DNA from: an uncultured bacterium | Lineage (GTDB): Bacteria; Bacillota_I; Bacilli_A; RFN20; CAG-826 | Direction: 5' to 3' | Assembly: GCA_949288485.1 (NCBI GenBank) | Contig: CASEKC010000005.1 | Span: 1-36,657, forward strand | Length of the DNA stretch: 36,657 bases | Part shown: piece by piece, positions 1 to 6,686 of the stretch | Layout: every line of letters begins with the position of its first letter | How positions within the stretch are numbered: the stretch's first letter is position 1 | Notes under the pieces: model-generated | Told to the model about the DNA's origin: nothing | Databases searched by the model: none | Seen by the model: only the letters and a program-made list of their open reading frames with translations | Made by a program: the position numbers and the translations under genes

Positions 1-29
1 AAAACTTGGACTAAATAGAAAGGACAAGT

Positions 30-165
30 ATGCACAGAATAGAAGAAATTGAAAAAGCATTAAATTTATTAGATACCTATGATGGACAATTATCTAAGAT
101 TGCAAGAGCATTAGGGATTAATCGCTATACATTAAGATCTTGGAGAGATAAAAGAAAAAAAGTCT
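30..165 (+). pseudogene. transposase-like HTH N-terminal remnant
   Basis: An ATG with an AAAGGA ribosome site opens about 45 residues that form a helix-turn-helix of the kind at the N-terminus of IS3-like and related transposases (core KIARALGINRYTLRSW). After about residue 48 the frame runs through a T-rich terminator-like stretch and then antisense through the tRNA gene, stopping at 251, so those last ~25 codons are not real protein. No DDE catalytic part follows. This is either a truncated transposase or a small HTH protein; the absence of any downstream partner and the position against a tRNA 3' end favour a mobile-element remnant. Confidence 0.5.
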
Positions 166-213
166 GCACACCCTTAGAAGTTCTAAGTTTGTATCAGACA
201 TGTCGTTCTAATA

Positions 214-289
214 TGGTGATCCGCCGGAGACTCGAACTCCGGACCCACTGATTAAGAGTCAGTTGCTCTACCAACTGAGCTAGCGGACC
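214..289 (-). tRNA. tRNA-Lys (anticodon CTT)
   Basis: On the minus strand a 76-nt cloverleaf can be drawn. The acceptor stem GGTCCGC pairs with GCGGATC (one G-T pair), followed by A and an encoded CCA. The D-loop region is AGCTCAGTTGGTAGAGC, the T-arm is CCGGAGTTCGAGTCTCCGG, and the anticodon stem ACTGA/TCAGT encloses loop CTCTTAA. Position 34-36 is CTT, reading the Lys codon AAG. Downstream on the minus strand a small hairpin and a T7 run (around 157-163) may serve as terminator. Confidence 0.95.
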
Positions 290-293
290 ATTT

Positions 294-362
294 TTCATTT
301 AATCTTTATTTAGTGCCTAATAAATATATCAAAATTTATTAGAAAAATAAAGATTAAATGAA
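294..362 (-). terminator. long nested inverted repeat, probable terminator of the GNAT gene
   Basis: A perfect 18-bp outer stem (294-311 with 345-362) surrounds a perfect 9-bp inner stem (317-325 with 334-342) with an 8-nt loop and small internal bulges. It lies between the 3' end of the acetyltransferase and the 5' end of the tRNA. A terminator isolating the tRNA is the simplest reading. At nearly 70 nt it is long for one, so a small inserted repeat element is also possible. Confidence 0.55.
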
Positions 363-377
363 CTATATGAAATAAGA

Positions 378-893
378 CTAGTTATTAGAATCTTTTTTCT
401 TATAAGAGAATAAACTTCTTTTATTAATTAAGAAATCTTCACCTAAAATGTGAATTTGTTCAGTTTCTCCAACAATACCTGTTGATAAAGTAATAGTATC
501 AATATTATTAAAACCTAAAGAATGATAAAGTTTTAATGCTTTATCATTAGAAGGGTTAACTTCAATTTGAACTCTACCTTGAGAAGGTAAAATTATTTTT
601 TTAATTTCTTCTAATGCTAATGAGCCAAGACCTTTGCCTCTAAATTCTTTTTTGACAAAAAGGTATTCAATATTGTTGTTATAACCATATTTTTCATTAA
701 CATAGATGAAGCCGGCAATTTTTTCATCTGACATTATTAAATAAGAATAACATTTTGGATTTAATAAACGACGAATATCCTCTAAAATATCCGCTTTTGT
801 AGCATCATAAAGTTGGGTAGTCCAAAAATCTTTTAACATTAATTGCAACTCTTTTAAATCATCTAATTCGATAGCTTTTAAATAACCATTCAT
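378..893 (-). CDS. GNAT family N-acetyltransferase
   Basis: This 171-residue protein has the layout of a GCN5-related acetyltransferase, which transfers acetyl from acetyl-CoA to an amine. Motif A is clear: a beta strand (IEYLFVKKEF) followed by the pyrophosphate-binding RGKGLGS around residues 82-90. Motif B follows as NPSNDKALKLYHSLGF around 115-130. The N-terminal part (residues 5-50) is the variable substrate-facing region. The start is supported by GGAGG seven to eight bases upstream of ATG. It is transcribed alone toward the tRNA and ends with TAG. The substrate cannot be told from sequence: small molecule, antibiotic and protein N-terminus are all possible. Confidence 0.85.
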   Translation of the reverse strand: MNGYLKAIELDDLKELQLMLKDFWTTQLYDATKADILEDIRRLLNPKCYSYLIMSDEKIAGFIYVNEKYGYNNNIEYLFVKKEFRGKGLGSLALEEIKKIILPSQGRVQIEVNPSNDKALKLYHSLGFNNIDTITLSTGIVGETEQIHILGEDFLINKRSLFSYKKKDSNN

Positions 894-1041
894 TTTTTTA
901 TATCCTCCTTCTTAATACTCTTTACAATCTTAACATATTAAAAATTGACTTTCTAATTTAGTGATAAAATTTGATACATTGTAATTTTTGTTAAAACGTG
1001 AAAACTAAATAGAAGGATAAAAAAAGTAATTTAATAAAAAT

Positions 1042-1080
1042 AGTCTAATCAATATTTCCACGTGGAAATAAGATTAGACT
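1042..1080 (-). terminator. terminator hairpin with CACGTG-centred palindrome
   Basis: AGTCTAATC (1042-1050) pairs with GATTAGACT (1072-1080). Inside it is a perfect 16-bp palindrome ATTTCCACGTGGAAAT (1054-1069). On the minus strand the stem is followed by an AT-rich tract with T5, which fits termination of the five-gene operon ending at 1110. The inner palindrome could also bind a protein. Confidence 0.65.
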
Positions 1081-1109
1081 TTTATAATTTTTGTTATAAA
1101 TTTTAGAAA

Positions 1110-1319
1110 CTAGTTTTTATTACTATTATCTTCATTATTACTCTTTTTTCTTATTATTAAGTATCTAATTAAAATAATTAGTAAGAAAATAATGGCTAAA
1201 GCAAGAGATACATAAGCAATAATTCGAGGTGTCGTAAGATAATCAAATCCTTCATTAGTTTCATTACTAACTTCATTAAATATAGTAAATAAATTTATTA
1301 AATAATTATTTAACTTCAT
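1110..1319 (-). CDS. small single-pass membrane protein
   Basis: A 69-residue protein with one clear hydrophobic helix at about residues 32-53 (IIAYVSLALAIIFLLIILIRYL), followed by a basic RKK stop-transfer and an Asn/Lys tail, so N-out C-in topology is likely. Its ATG lies inside the last 14 bases of the upstream cydC-like gene, which suggests translational coupling. It may be a small accessory subunit of the ABC exporter, but I do not recognise a family. It is the last gene of the operon and ends with TAG. Confidence 0.6.
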   Translation of the reverse strand: MKLNNYLINLFTIFNEVSNETNEGFDYLTTPRIIAYVSLALAIIFLLIILIRYLIIRKKSNNEDNSNKN

Positions 1320-3006
1320 ATAATTCTCCGTTTTCTAACTTATAAGTTATATCTGCAATTTTAGATGTTGAATCTTTATGAGTAATGATGATAATACTCA
1401 TATCTTTTTTAATAGTTTTTAATGAATTTAAGAATAATACTTCATTTTCTAAATCTATATTGGCAGTTGGTTCATCTAAAAGTAATAATTTAGGTTTTCT
1501 TAAGATAACTCTAGCTAATCCTAATCTTTGTTTTTCTCCTAAAGAAATATTTAATTTTTGAGGATCTATAACAGTATTTAAATTATCTTTTAAAGAAAAT
1601 ACAAAATTATATATCGATGCTTTCTTTAAAGCATCGATAACTTCATCATTACTTGCATTTAAAGATGCAATTTTTAAATTATTTAAAATAGTATCATTAA
1701 ATAAATAGGTAGATTGTGAAAACATAGTAACATTATCAAGTAATGATGAAGTATTAATTTTATTAATAGATATATCATTATATTTAATCATGTTGTAATC
1801 ACTAACTTTATAATATCTTAATAATAATTTAAGTAATGTTGATTTTCCTATTCCAGATTCACCTTTAATAACAATTATTTTATTTTCATTTAAATTTAAA
1901 GATAAATTAATATTTTTTAAAACTTCTTTATCATCTTTACTATATTTAAAAGATAAATTAGAAACATTTAAAGAATTATACTCAAAGTTAACTCCATCTT
2001 TAACTTCATTTAAAGAAGGTTTTTCATCAAGTAAATCTAATATTCTATTTCCACTTGAAAATGTTTGAACAAGATTTAAAGGTAGGGCACTTAAAGCGAC
2101 CAAAGGACCAAATGAAGATAAAGCAATAACTACACCAATTATTAATTCATAAGGTTTTATATATAAAGATAATGATGATGAATAAGTATTAATTAAAAAA
2201 GTAACTAAAATTATTGTTAATGCAGAAAGAATAATCATTGAAGAAGAAATTGCTTTAAATATTGATGCTTTATTATTTGATTTAACACGTTTTTTATCTA
2301 AAGAAGATGATTTTTCATCAATATTTTTACTTTTTTCATCTACTTTATTAAAGAATTTTAATTCTTTTATTCCTTTTAAAGCATCTAAAAAGAAAGAATT
2401 AAAAGATGCAAGTTCATAACGATAACTTCTACCATCTTTTTCTAAAACTTTATAAGAAATGAGAGGAATAACGACTCCAACAACTATATAAAAGAAAAGT
2501 AAAACAAACGATAAAACAAAATTTGTAACAATTCCTAAAATAGTTAAATTAACTATGCTAACTATTAAAGCAATCAAAGTAGGAGAAACAGTATGAGCAT
2601 AAAAAACTTCTAAAGTTTCAATATCAGCGGTAATCATTTCCATCATATTGCCTTTTTCTTTATCATCAATATCGCTTATTGATAAACTTTCTAACTTTTT
2701 AAATACTTTATGACGGATAATCGCTAAAATTTTAAAAGCAATATAATGGTTTGAATATTGTTCAAAATAACGAACAACTCCTCTTAATATTCCACAAACT
2801 ACGATAATAATTAATAAAGCTATAAAAGAAATTCCAATTTCTAAACCAAGTAAAGAAGCAAGAGCAATAATACTTAAAGTTGAAATTGAAACTGCAAGTA
2901 AATTACCTATCGCCCCATTTAAAACAGCTAAAAATAAAACAAAAATAAATTTATCGACTAATTTTAAAAGAGAAAGAATAACTTTAAAAACACTTCTTTT
3001 TTTCAT
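1306..3006 (-). CDS. cydC: CydC-like ABC exporter half-transporter
   Basis: A 566-residue half-transporter with a six-helix membrane domain in the first ~310 residues and an ATPase domain after ~340. The Walker A motif GESGIGKST is near residue 384, the signature SLGEKQR near 486 (the usual SGG is reduced to SLG) and Walker B LLLLDEPT near 505. CydDC exports cysteine and glutathione and supports cytochrome bd assembly and redox or nitric oxide tolerance. The assignment rests on the paired CydD-like gene immediately upstream (3-bp gap). No cydAB oxidase genes are present, so here the pair may serve thiol or NO homeostasis rather than oxidase assembly. A generic heterodimeric exporter is the alternative. 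Confidence 0.75.
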   Translation of the reverse strand: MKKRSVFKVILSLLKLVDKFIFVLFLAVLNGAIGNLLAVSISTLSIIALASLLGLEIGISFIALLIIIVVCGILRGVVRYFEQYSNHYIAFKILAIIRHKVFKKLESLSISDIDDKEKGNMMEMITADIETLEVFYAHTVSPTLIALIVSIVNLTILGIVTNFVLSFVLLFFYIVVGVVIPLISYKVLEKDGRSYRYELASFNSFFLDALKGIKELKFFNKVDEKSKNIDEKSSSLDKKRVKSNNKASIFKAISSSMIILSALTIILVTFLINTYSSSLSLYIKPYELIIGVVIALSSFGPLVALSALPLNLVQTFSSGNRILDLLDEKPSLNEVKDGVNFEYNSLNVSNLSFKYSKDDKEVLKNINLSLNLNENKIIVIKGESGIGKSTLLKLLLRYYKVSDYNMIKYNDISINKINTSSLLDNVTMFSQSTYLFNDTILNNLKIASLNASNDEVIDALKKASIYNFVFSLKDNLNTVIDPQKLNISLGEKQRLGLARVILRKPKLLLLDEPTANIDLENEVLFLNSLKTIKKDMSIIIITHKDSTSKIADITYKLENGELYEVK

Positions 3007-3009
3007 AAA

Positions 3010-4737
3010 TTAAAGTAATCCTCCTTCTTTTTGAAGTTCATAAATCTTTTTATATTCATCATTTTTCTTTATTAATTCATCATTTTTTCCACTAATTAAA
3101 CGATGTGATGAATCAATAAAGAAAATTTCATCAGCATTAATAATATTTTTAAATGAATGAGAAATAAAAAGTATTATTGAATCTTTTTTTAAAGAATAAA
3201 TAATTTCTCGAATAACATCTTCACTTTCTTTATCAATTGATGAAGTCGCTTCATCAAAAATATAAAAATCTCTTTTTTTAACAAGATTTATTGCTAAAAT
3301 TAATCTTTGTTTTTCTCCTCCGCTTAAATTAGAAGAATCTTCTTTAATCTTATAATTTATTCCTTCTTTGTTATTTTTAACTAAATAATCTAACTTTACC
3401 ATTTTTAAATATTTAATTATTTCTTCTTCACTTATGTCTTCTTTAATTAATTTAAAATTATTTAAAATAGTATCGTTAAATAGATAAGAATCATAAGAAA
3501 TATAACAAATATTTTCATAATATGAAGTTAATTTAATCTTATCAAAATCAAGATCATTGATTTTGATAATTCCTTCATCTATTCTTTCATCTTTAGTCAA
3601 TATTTTAGTTAAAGAAGATTTACCACTTCCTGATAAACCAACTAATCCATAAAGATTATTTTTTCTTAAAGAAAAACTAACATTATCTAAAACAAGTTTA
3701 GGATTATCATCTTTATATGAAAAAGAAACGTTAGTTAAATTTACTTTATCAATTGATGATAAGAAGATATCTCCTTCAACAATATTTTCTTTATTTAAAA
3801 TATCTAATATTTTATTTCCAGCAGTTTCTCCATTCATTGCCATATGGAAAGCACTACCTAAACTTCTTAAAGGTAAAAAGAATTCCGCTCCAACTAAAAT
3901 AATAAAAATAACTAAATAAAATGAATCAATTAAATAATTATTATAATAACAATAAAGCGAAACAACTATTCCAATAGCACTTCCTCCATAAGCAACTAAA
4001 TCCATAATTGTTGTTGAAAATAGCTGCATTATTAAAACTTTCATTGTTATTTTTCTAAATTCTTCATTATTATCATCAAGTTCTTTTCCTTTAAGTGAAG
4101 AAGCTTTAAAAAGTTTAAGTTCTTTTAAACCATTTAAACAATCTAAAAAAGAACCCCCCATTTTAATATATTTATCCCAATAAACATTAAATATCTTTTT
4201 AGCGTATTTACTCATTAAGATAATTGATAAAGGAATAAGCGGAATACAGATTAAAAAGATAATTGCGACAATATAATTTATAAATAAAAAGATAATAAAT
4301 AGAATAATTGGCGCAATTAAAGCATAAAAAAATTGAGGAATATAAACAGTATAATATAAATTTAATTGTTCAATTCCTTCTACACCTAGTTGAGAAATTT
4401 CACTAACTCTCATTTTTGAAGTTTTAATTAATTTATTAAATAAACTACTTCTTAACTTAATTAATATTTTAGAGGCAAAATTATTAATAATTCTATCTAC
4501 AAAAATAGATAGAATTATTCTAATTATTAATACTAATAATACTGATAATATCGAGAATATTATCATATTAGATATATTATTAGATAAAGAAGAAATATCA
4601 AAAAAGAATGATAAAGTATAAATAAATAAGGAAGTAATAGCTAAAGATAAAAATAAAAGAATTATGTTTAAAATAACAATATAAACAATATAAATCTTAT
4701 TTTTACCTAATAATTCAACTAACCTTCTATTAATCAT
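3010..4737 (-). CDS. cydD: CydD-like ABC exporter half-transporter
   Basis: A 575-residue half-transporter with about six membrane helices in the first ~300 residues (20-45, 55-80, 135-180 and 245-290 are strongly hydrophobic) and a C-terminal ATPase. Walker A GLSGSGKSS is near residue 366, the canonical signature LSGGEKQR near 470, Walker B DFYIFDEATSSID follows, and the switch His is in ILFISHS. Its canonical signature contrasts with the degenerate one of its partner, as in asymmetric heterodimeric exporters. It begins 25 bp after the DUF454 gene and ends 3 bp before the CydC-like gene, so the two subunits are cotranscribed. Confidence 0.75.
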   Translation of the reverse strand: MINRRLVELLGKNKIYIVYIVILNIILLFLSLAITSLFIYTLSFFFDISSLSNNISNMIIFSILSVLLVLIIRIILSIFVDRIINNFASKILIKLRSSLFNKLIKTSKMRVSEISQLGVEGIEQLNLYYTVYIPQFFYALIAPIILFIIFLFINYIVAIIFLICIPLIPLSIILMSKYAKKIFNVYWDKYIKMGGSFLDCLNGLKELKLFKASSLKGKELDDNNEEFRKITMKVLIMQLFSTTIMDLVAYGGSAIGIVVSLYCYYNNYLIDSFYLVIFIILVGAEFFLPLRSLGSAFHMAMNGETAGNKILDILNKENIVEGDIFLSSIDKVNLTNVSFSYKDDNPKLVLDNVSFSLRKNNLYGLVGLSGSGKSSLTKILTKDERIDEGIIKINDLDFDKIKLTSYYENICYISYDSYLFNDTILNNFKLIKEDISEEEIIKYLKMVKLDYLVKNNKEGINYKIKEDSSNLSGGEKQRLILAINLVKKRDFYIFDEATSSIDKESEDVIREIIYSLKKDSIILFISHSFKNIINADEIFFIDSSHRLISGKNDELIKKNDEYKKIYELQKEGGLL

Positions 4738-4762
4738 ATTAAAAAATAAATATAAATATTAA

Positions 4763-5224
4763 CTATTCTTCATCAACAACAATTTTATTTTTATTAACCT
4801 TTTCTTTTTCAAGATCAATATTTTTTCTTAATTTTAAATAAGTTTTACGATCAACAGTTTTAATTTTAAAAATAAAATATGAATATTTTAAAATTATTAG
4901 AATAAGCAAAATAATTGAAACAGTTAAATTATTTACAATAAACATTGTCATAACAAGCATTAAACTAACAAAAGAAAGTAAAATCATTTCTCCATAAATT
5001 GTCATTACCTTATTTTTAGAAAAATTTTCTAAATATTTTTTATAAATTTTCGACGCTAAAAACCAATCATTAAATCTTTTAGATCCTTTCATAAAGAAAA
5101 AAGATGTTAAAAGTAAAAATGGAGTTGTAGGAATAATTGGAAAGATAATTCCAACTACACCAATTCCTAAAAATATAAATCCTAAAATAATACAAACTAT
5201 ACGAAGAATTTTTGATTTAACCAT
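4763..5224 (-). CDS. DUF454 (YbaN-like) inner membrane protein
   Basis: A 153-residue membrane protein with the DUF454 hallmark: a first helix (IVCIILGFIFLGIGVVGIIFP), then the PIIPTTPFLLL loop, a second segment and the conserved polar stretch FMKGSKRFNDWFLASKIYKKYLENF at about residues 44-69. Two more helices lie at about 78-115, with a charged tail. The molecular role of DUF454 proteins is unknown. The gene starts 3 bp after the YgbA_NO gene and precedes the CydDC-like pair, so a role in redox or nitrosative stress handling is inferred from context only. It ends with TAG. Confidence 0.85.
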   Translation of the reverse strand: MVKSKILRIVCIILGFIFLGIGVVGIIFPIIPTTPFLLLTSFFFMKGSKRFNDWFLASKIYKKYLENFSKNKVMTIYGEMILLSFVSLMLVMTMFIVNNLTVSIILLILIILKYSYFIFKIKTVDRKTYLKLRKNIDLEKEKVNKNKIVVDEE

Positions 5225-5227
5225 ATA

Positions 5228-5560
5228 TTAACTACCTTCTTTTTTATTAATCATCTTTTTATTTTTCTTAGATTCAATAACGTGTTTTATTGCAATTATT
5301 GGATGATAAAGTAATATCCTTGGCCCGCTATAACGCATAACTTCTTTAATTAATTCTTTATGAACTTTATCGTAACAATGAATTTTACAATTTGAACAAA
5401 AAGGTTTTTTATCTTTAAAAGGACATAAAGATAAACGATAAGCACAATATTTTTTTAAATCTTCTTTTTCTACCCTTTTTGAGATATCTTTTTTAATTTT
5501 CTTTTTGTAATAAATGTCGATCATTAAATCGACAACTTCTTTTTCTTTATAAATCTTCAT
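5228..5560 (-). CDS. YgbA_NO family protein (nitrous oxide-stimulated promoter family)
   Basis: A 110-residue protein whose middle carries the family signature: a Cys-rich stretch CPFKDKKPFCSNCKIHCYD (Cys at about 47, 55, 58 and 62) followed by MRYSGPRILLYHPIIAIKH. The four cysteines look able to bind a metal or iron-sulfur centre. The E. coli member ygbA is induced by nitric oxide through NsrR and is linked to recovery from NO stress. Here it is the first gene of an operon with DUF454 and CydDC-like genes. The start has no clear Shine-Dalgarno; the leader instead contains the repeats noted at 5571-5647. Confidence 0.85.
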   Translation of the reverse strand: MKIYKEKEVVDLMIDIYYKKKIKKDISKRVEKEDLKKYCAYRLSLCPFKDKKPFCSNCKIHCYDKVHKELIKEVMRYSGPRILLYHPIIAIKHVIESKKNKKMINKKEGS

Positions 5561-5570
5561 AAAAATTACT

Positions 5571-5647
5571 GTTAGTTAAATCTAACAAGAGTATCTTATT
5601 ATAAAAGTTAGTTAAAGGCAACAAAAAATGTAAGTTATTGCTAACTT
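5571..5647 (-). promoter_or_regulatory. promoter and operator-like repeats for the YgbA/CydDC operon
   Basis: On the minus strand a TATAAT -10 box lies at 5598-5603. GTTAGTTAAA (plus-strand spelling) occurs exactly twice, at 5571-5580 and 5607-5616, flanking that box. The first copy forms an inverted repeat with CTAAC at 5582-5586. A third dyad, AAGTTA-TTGC-TAACTT, covers 5632-5647. Repeats on both sides of a -10 box suggest repressor binding. Which regulator binds is not visible; the NO-linked operon makes a nitric oxide sensor a reasonable guess. Confidence 0.5.
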
Positions 5648-5979
5648 TATTTATATTTAATAAATATAAATATTTACACGCGAAAACTTTAATAGTGACA
5701 AATAATACTATATTATAAAAAATCTATAAAAATTCTTTCACGTGAAAAATACTTATTTGATACTAATTCGATACTACTTTTTGACTTAAAATTACTTATT
5801 AAAAGGTATAAAAATCTATCTTAAAAAATCTTTAAATTCTTAACAAAAAATTAATAAACAAAAAAATATTTTTTGATGTATCATAATAGATGTTAGTGCT
5901 TAAAAGCATTCGGATTTTAAAAACCCTTTAATAATATAAAATTATTAAAAAGTTGTTTTTATTACCATCAATTTATTTT
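5648..5979. other. long intergenic leader of nrdGD
   Basis: About 330 non-coding bases before nrdG. It holds a CACGTG-centred near-palindrome (TCTTTCACGTGAAAAA, 5734-5749), a TTGACT at about 5793, and close to the gene two short hairpin-like stretches (TGCTT/AAGCA near 5897-5909 and GGATTTT/AAAAACC near 5913-5927). I see no known riboswitch or clear NrdR box pair. The leader is long enough for RNA-level or multi-site control of ribonucleotide reductase. Confidence 0.35.
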
Positions 5980-6672
5980 ATGAAAATAGCTGGAATTCAA
6001 AAACTTACATTACTCGATTTCCCAGGCCTTATGGCAGCAACAATATTTACAAATGGATGTAATTTTATGTGTCCATTTTGTCATAATAGCGCCTTAGTTA
6101 TCGATTCTTCTTTAAACGAATTATTGAATGAAAAATATATTTTTGAATTTTTAGAATCAAGAAAAGGTAAATTAGATGGAATATGTATAAGTGGAGGTGA
6201 GCCACTTCTTCAAGAGGATTTAATCGAATTTATTAAAAAAGTTAAGGAAATGGGTTATAAAGTTAAACTTGATACTAATGGTTACTTATTTCCTAAACTT
6301 AAAGAAATAATTGATTCTAAACTAATTGATTATGTAGCAATGGATGTTAAAAATTCATTAGATAAATATCCTTTAACATGTGGATTAACTTCACTATTAA
6401 CAGATAATATTTTAAAAAGTATCGAATATTTAAAAGAAAACCATGTTGATTATGAATTTAGAACAACAATTGTTAAAGAATTACATGATTTTAACGATAT
6501 TAAAGAAATCGGAAAGCTATTAAAAGGTGCTAAAAGATACTATCTTCAACAATTTGAAGATAGTCAACATAATATTAAAAAGGGATATTCTTCACATGAT
6601 AAAGAAACCCTAATTAATTATAAAAACTATTTAAATTCAATAAATATTTATACAGAAATTCGTGGTATTTAA
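5980..6672 (+). CDS. nrdG: anaerobic ribonucleoside-triphosphate reductase activating protein
   Basis: A radical SAM enzyme that installs the glycyl radical on NrdD. The 4Fe-4S motif CNFMCPFCHN (CxxxCxxC) is at about residues 27-36 counted from the ATG, after the typical opening MKIAGIQKLTLLDFPG. The SAM-contact motif SGGEPLL lies at about 73-79. I chose ATG 5980 over the upstream TTG at 5953 because the family begins there; no good Shine-Dalgarno precedes either. The gene is followed 14 bp later by nrdD with an AAAGGAGAG ribosome site, so the two form an operon. The length of 230 residues is typical for the class that partners with long NrdD proteins. Confidence 0.92.
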   Translation: MKIAGIQKLTLLDFPGLMAATIFTNGCNFMCPFCHNSALVIDSSLNELLNEKYIFEFLESRKGKLDGICISGGEPLLQEDLIEFIKKVKEMGYKVKLDTNGYLFPKLKEIIDSKLIDYVAMDVKNSLDKYPLTCGLTSLLTDNILKSIEYLKENHVDYEFRTTIVKELHDFNDIKEIGKLLKGAKRYYLQQFEDSQHNIKKGYSSHDKETLINYKNYLNSINIYTEIRGI

Positions 6673-6686
6673 AGAAAGGAGAGATT

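Noticed and set aside
5734..5749. A genuine parS partition site
   Set aside because: Two mismatches to the consensus and no origin-proximal genes in the window; kept only as a low-interest observation.
5880..5930. Riboswitch (preQ1, cobalamin or similar) before nrdG
   Set aside because: Short hairpins are present but none of the conserved core sequences of a known class could be matched.
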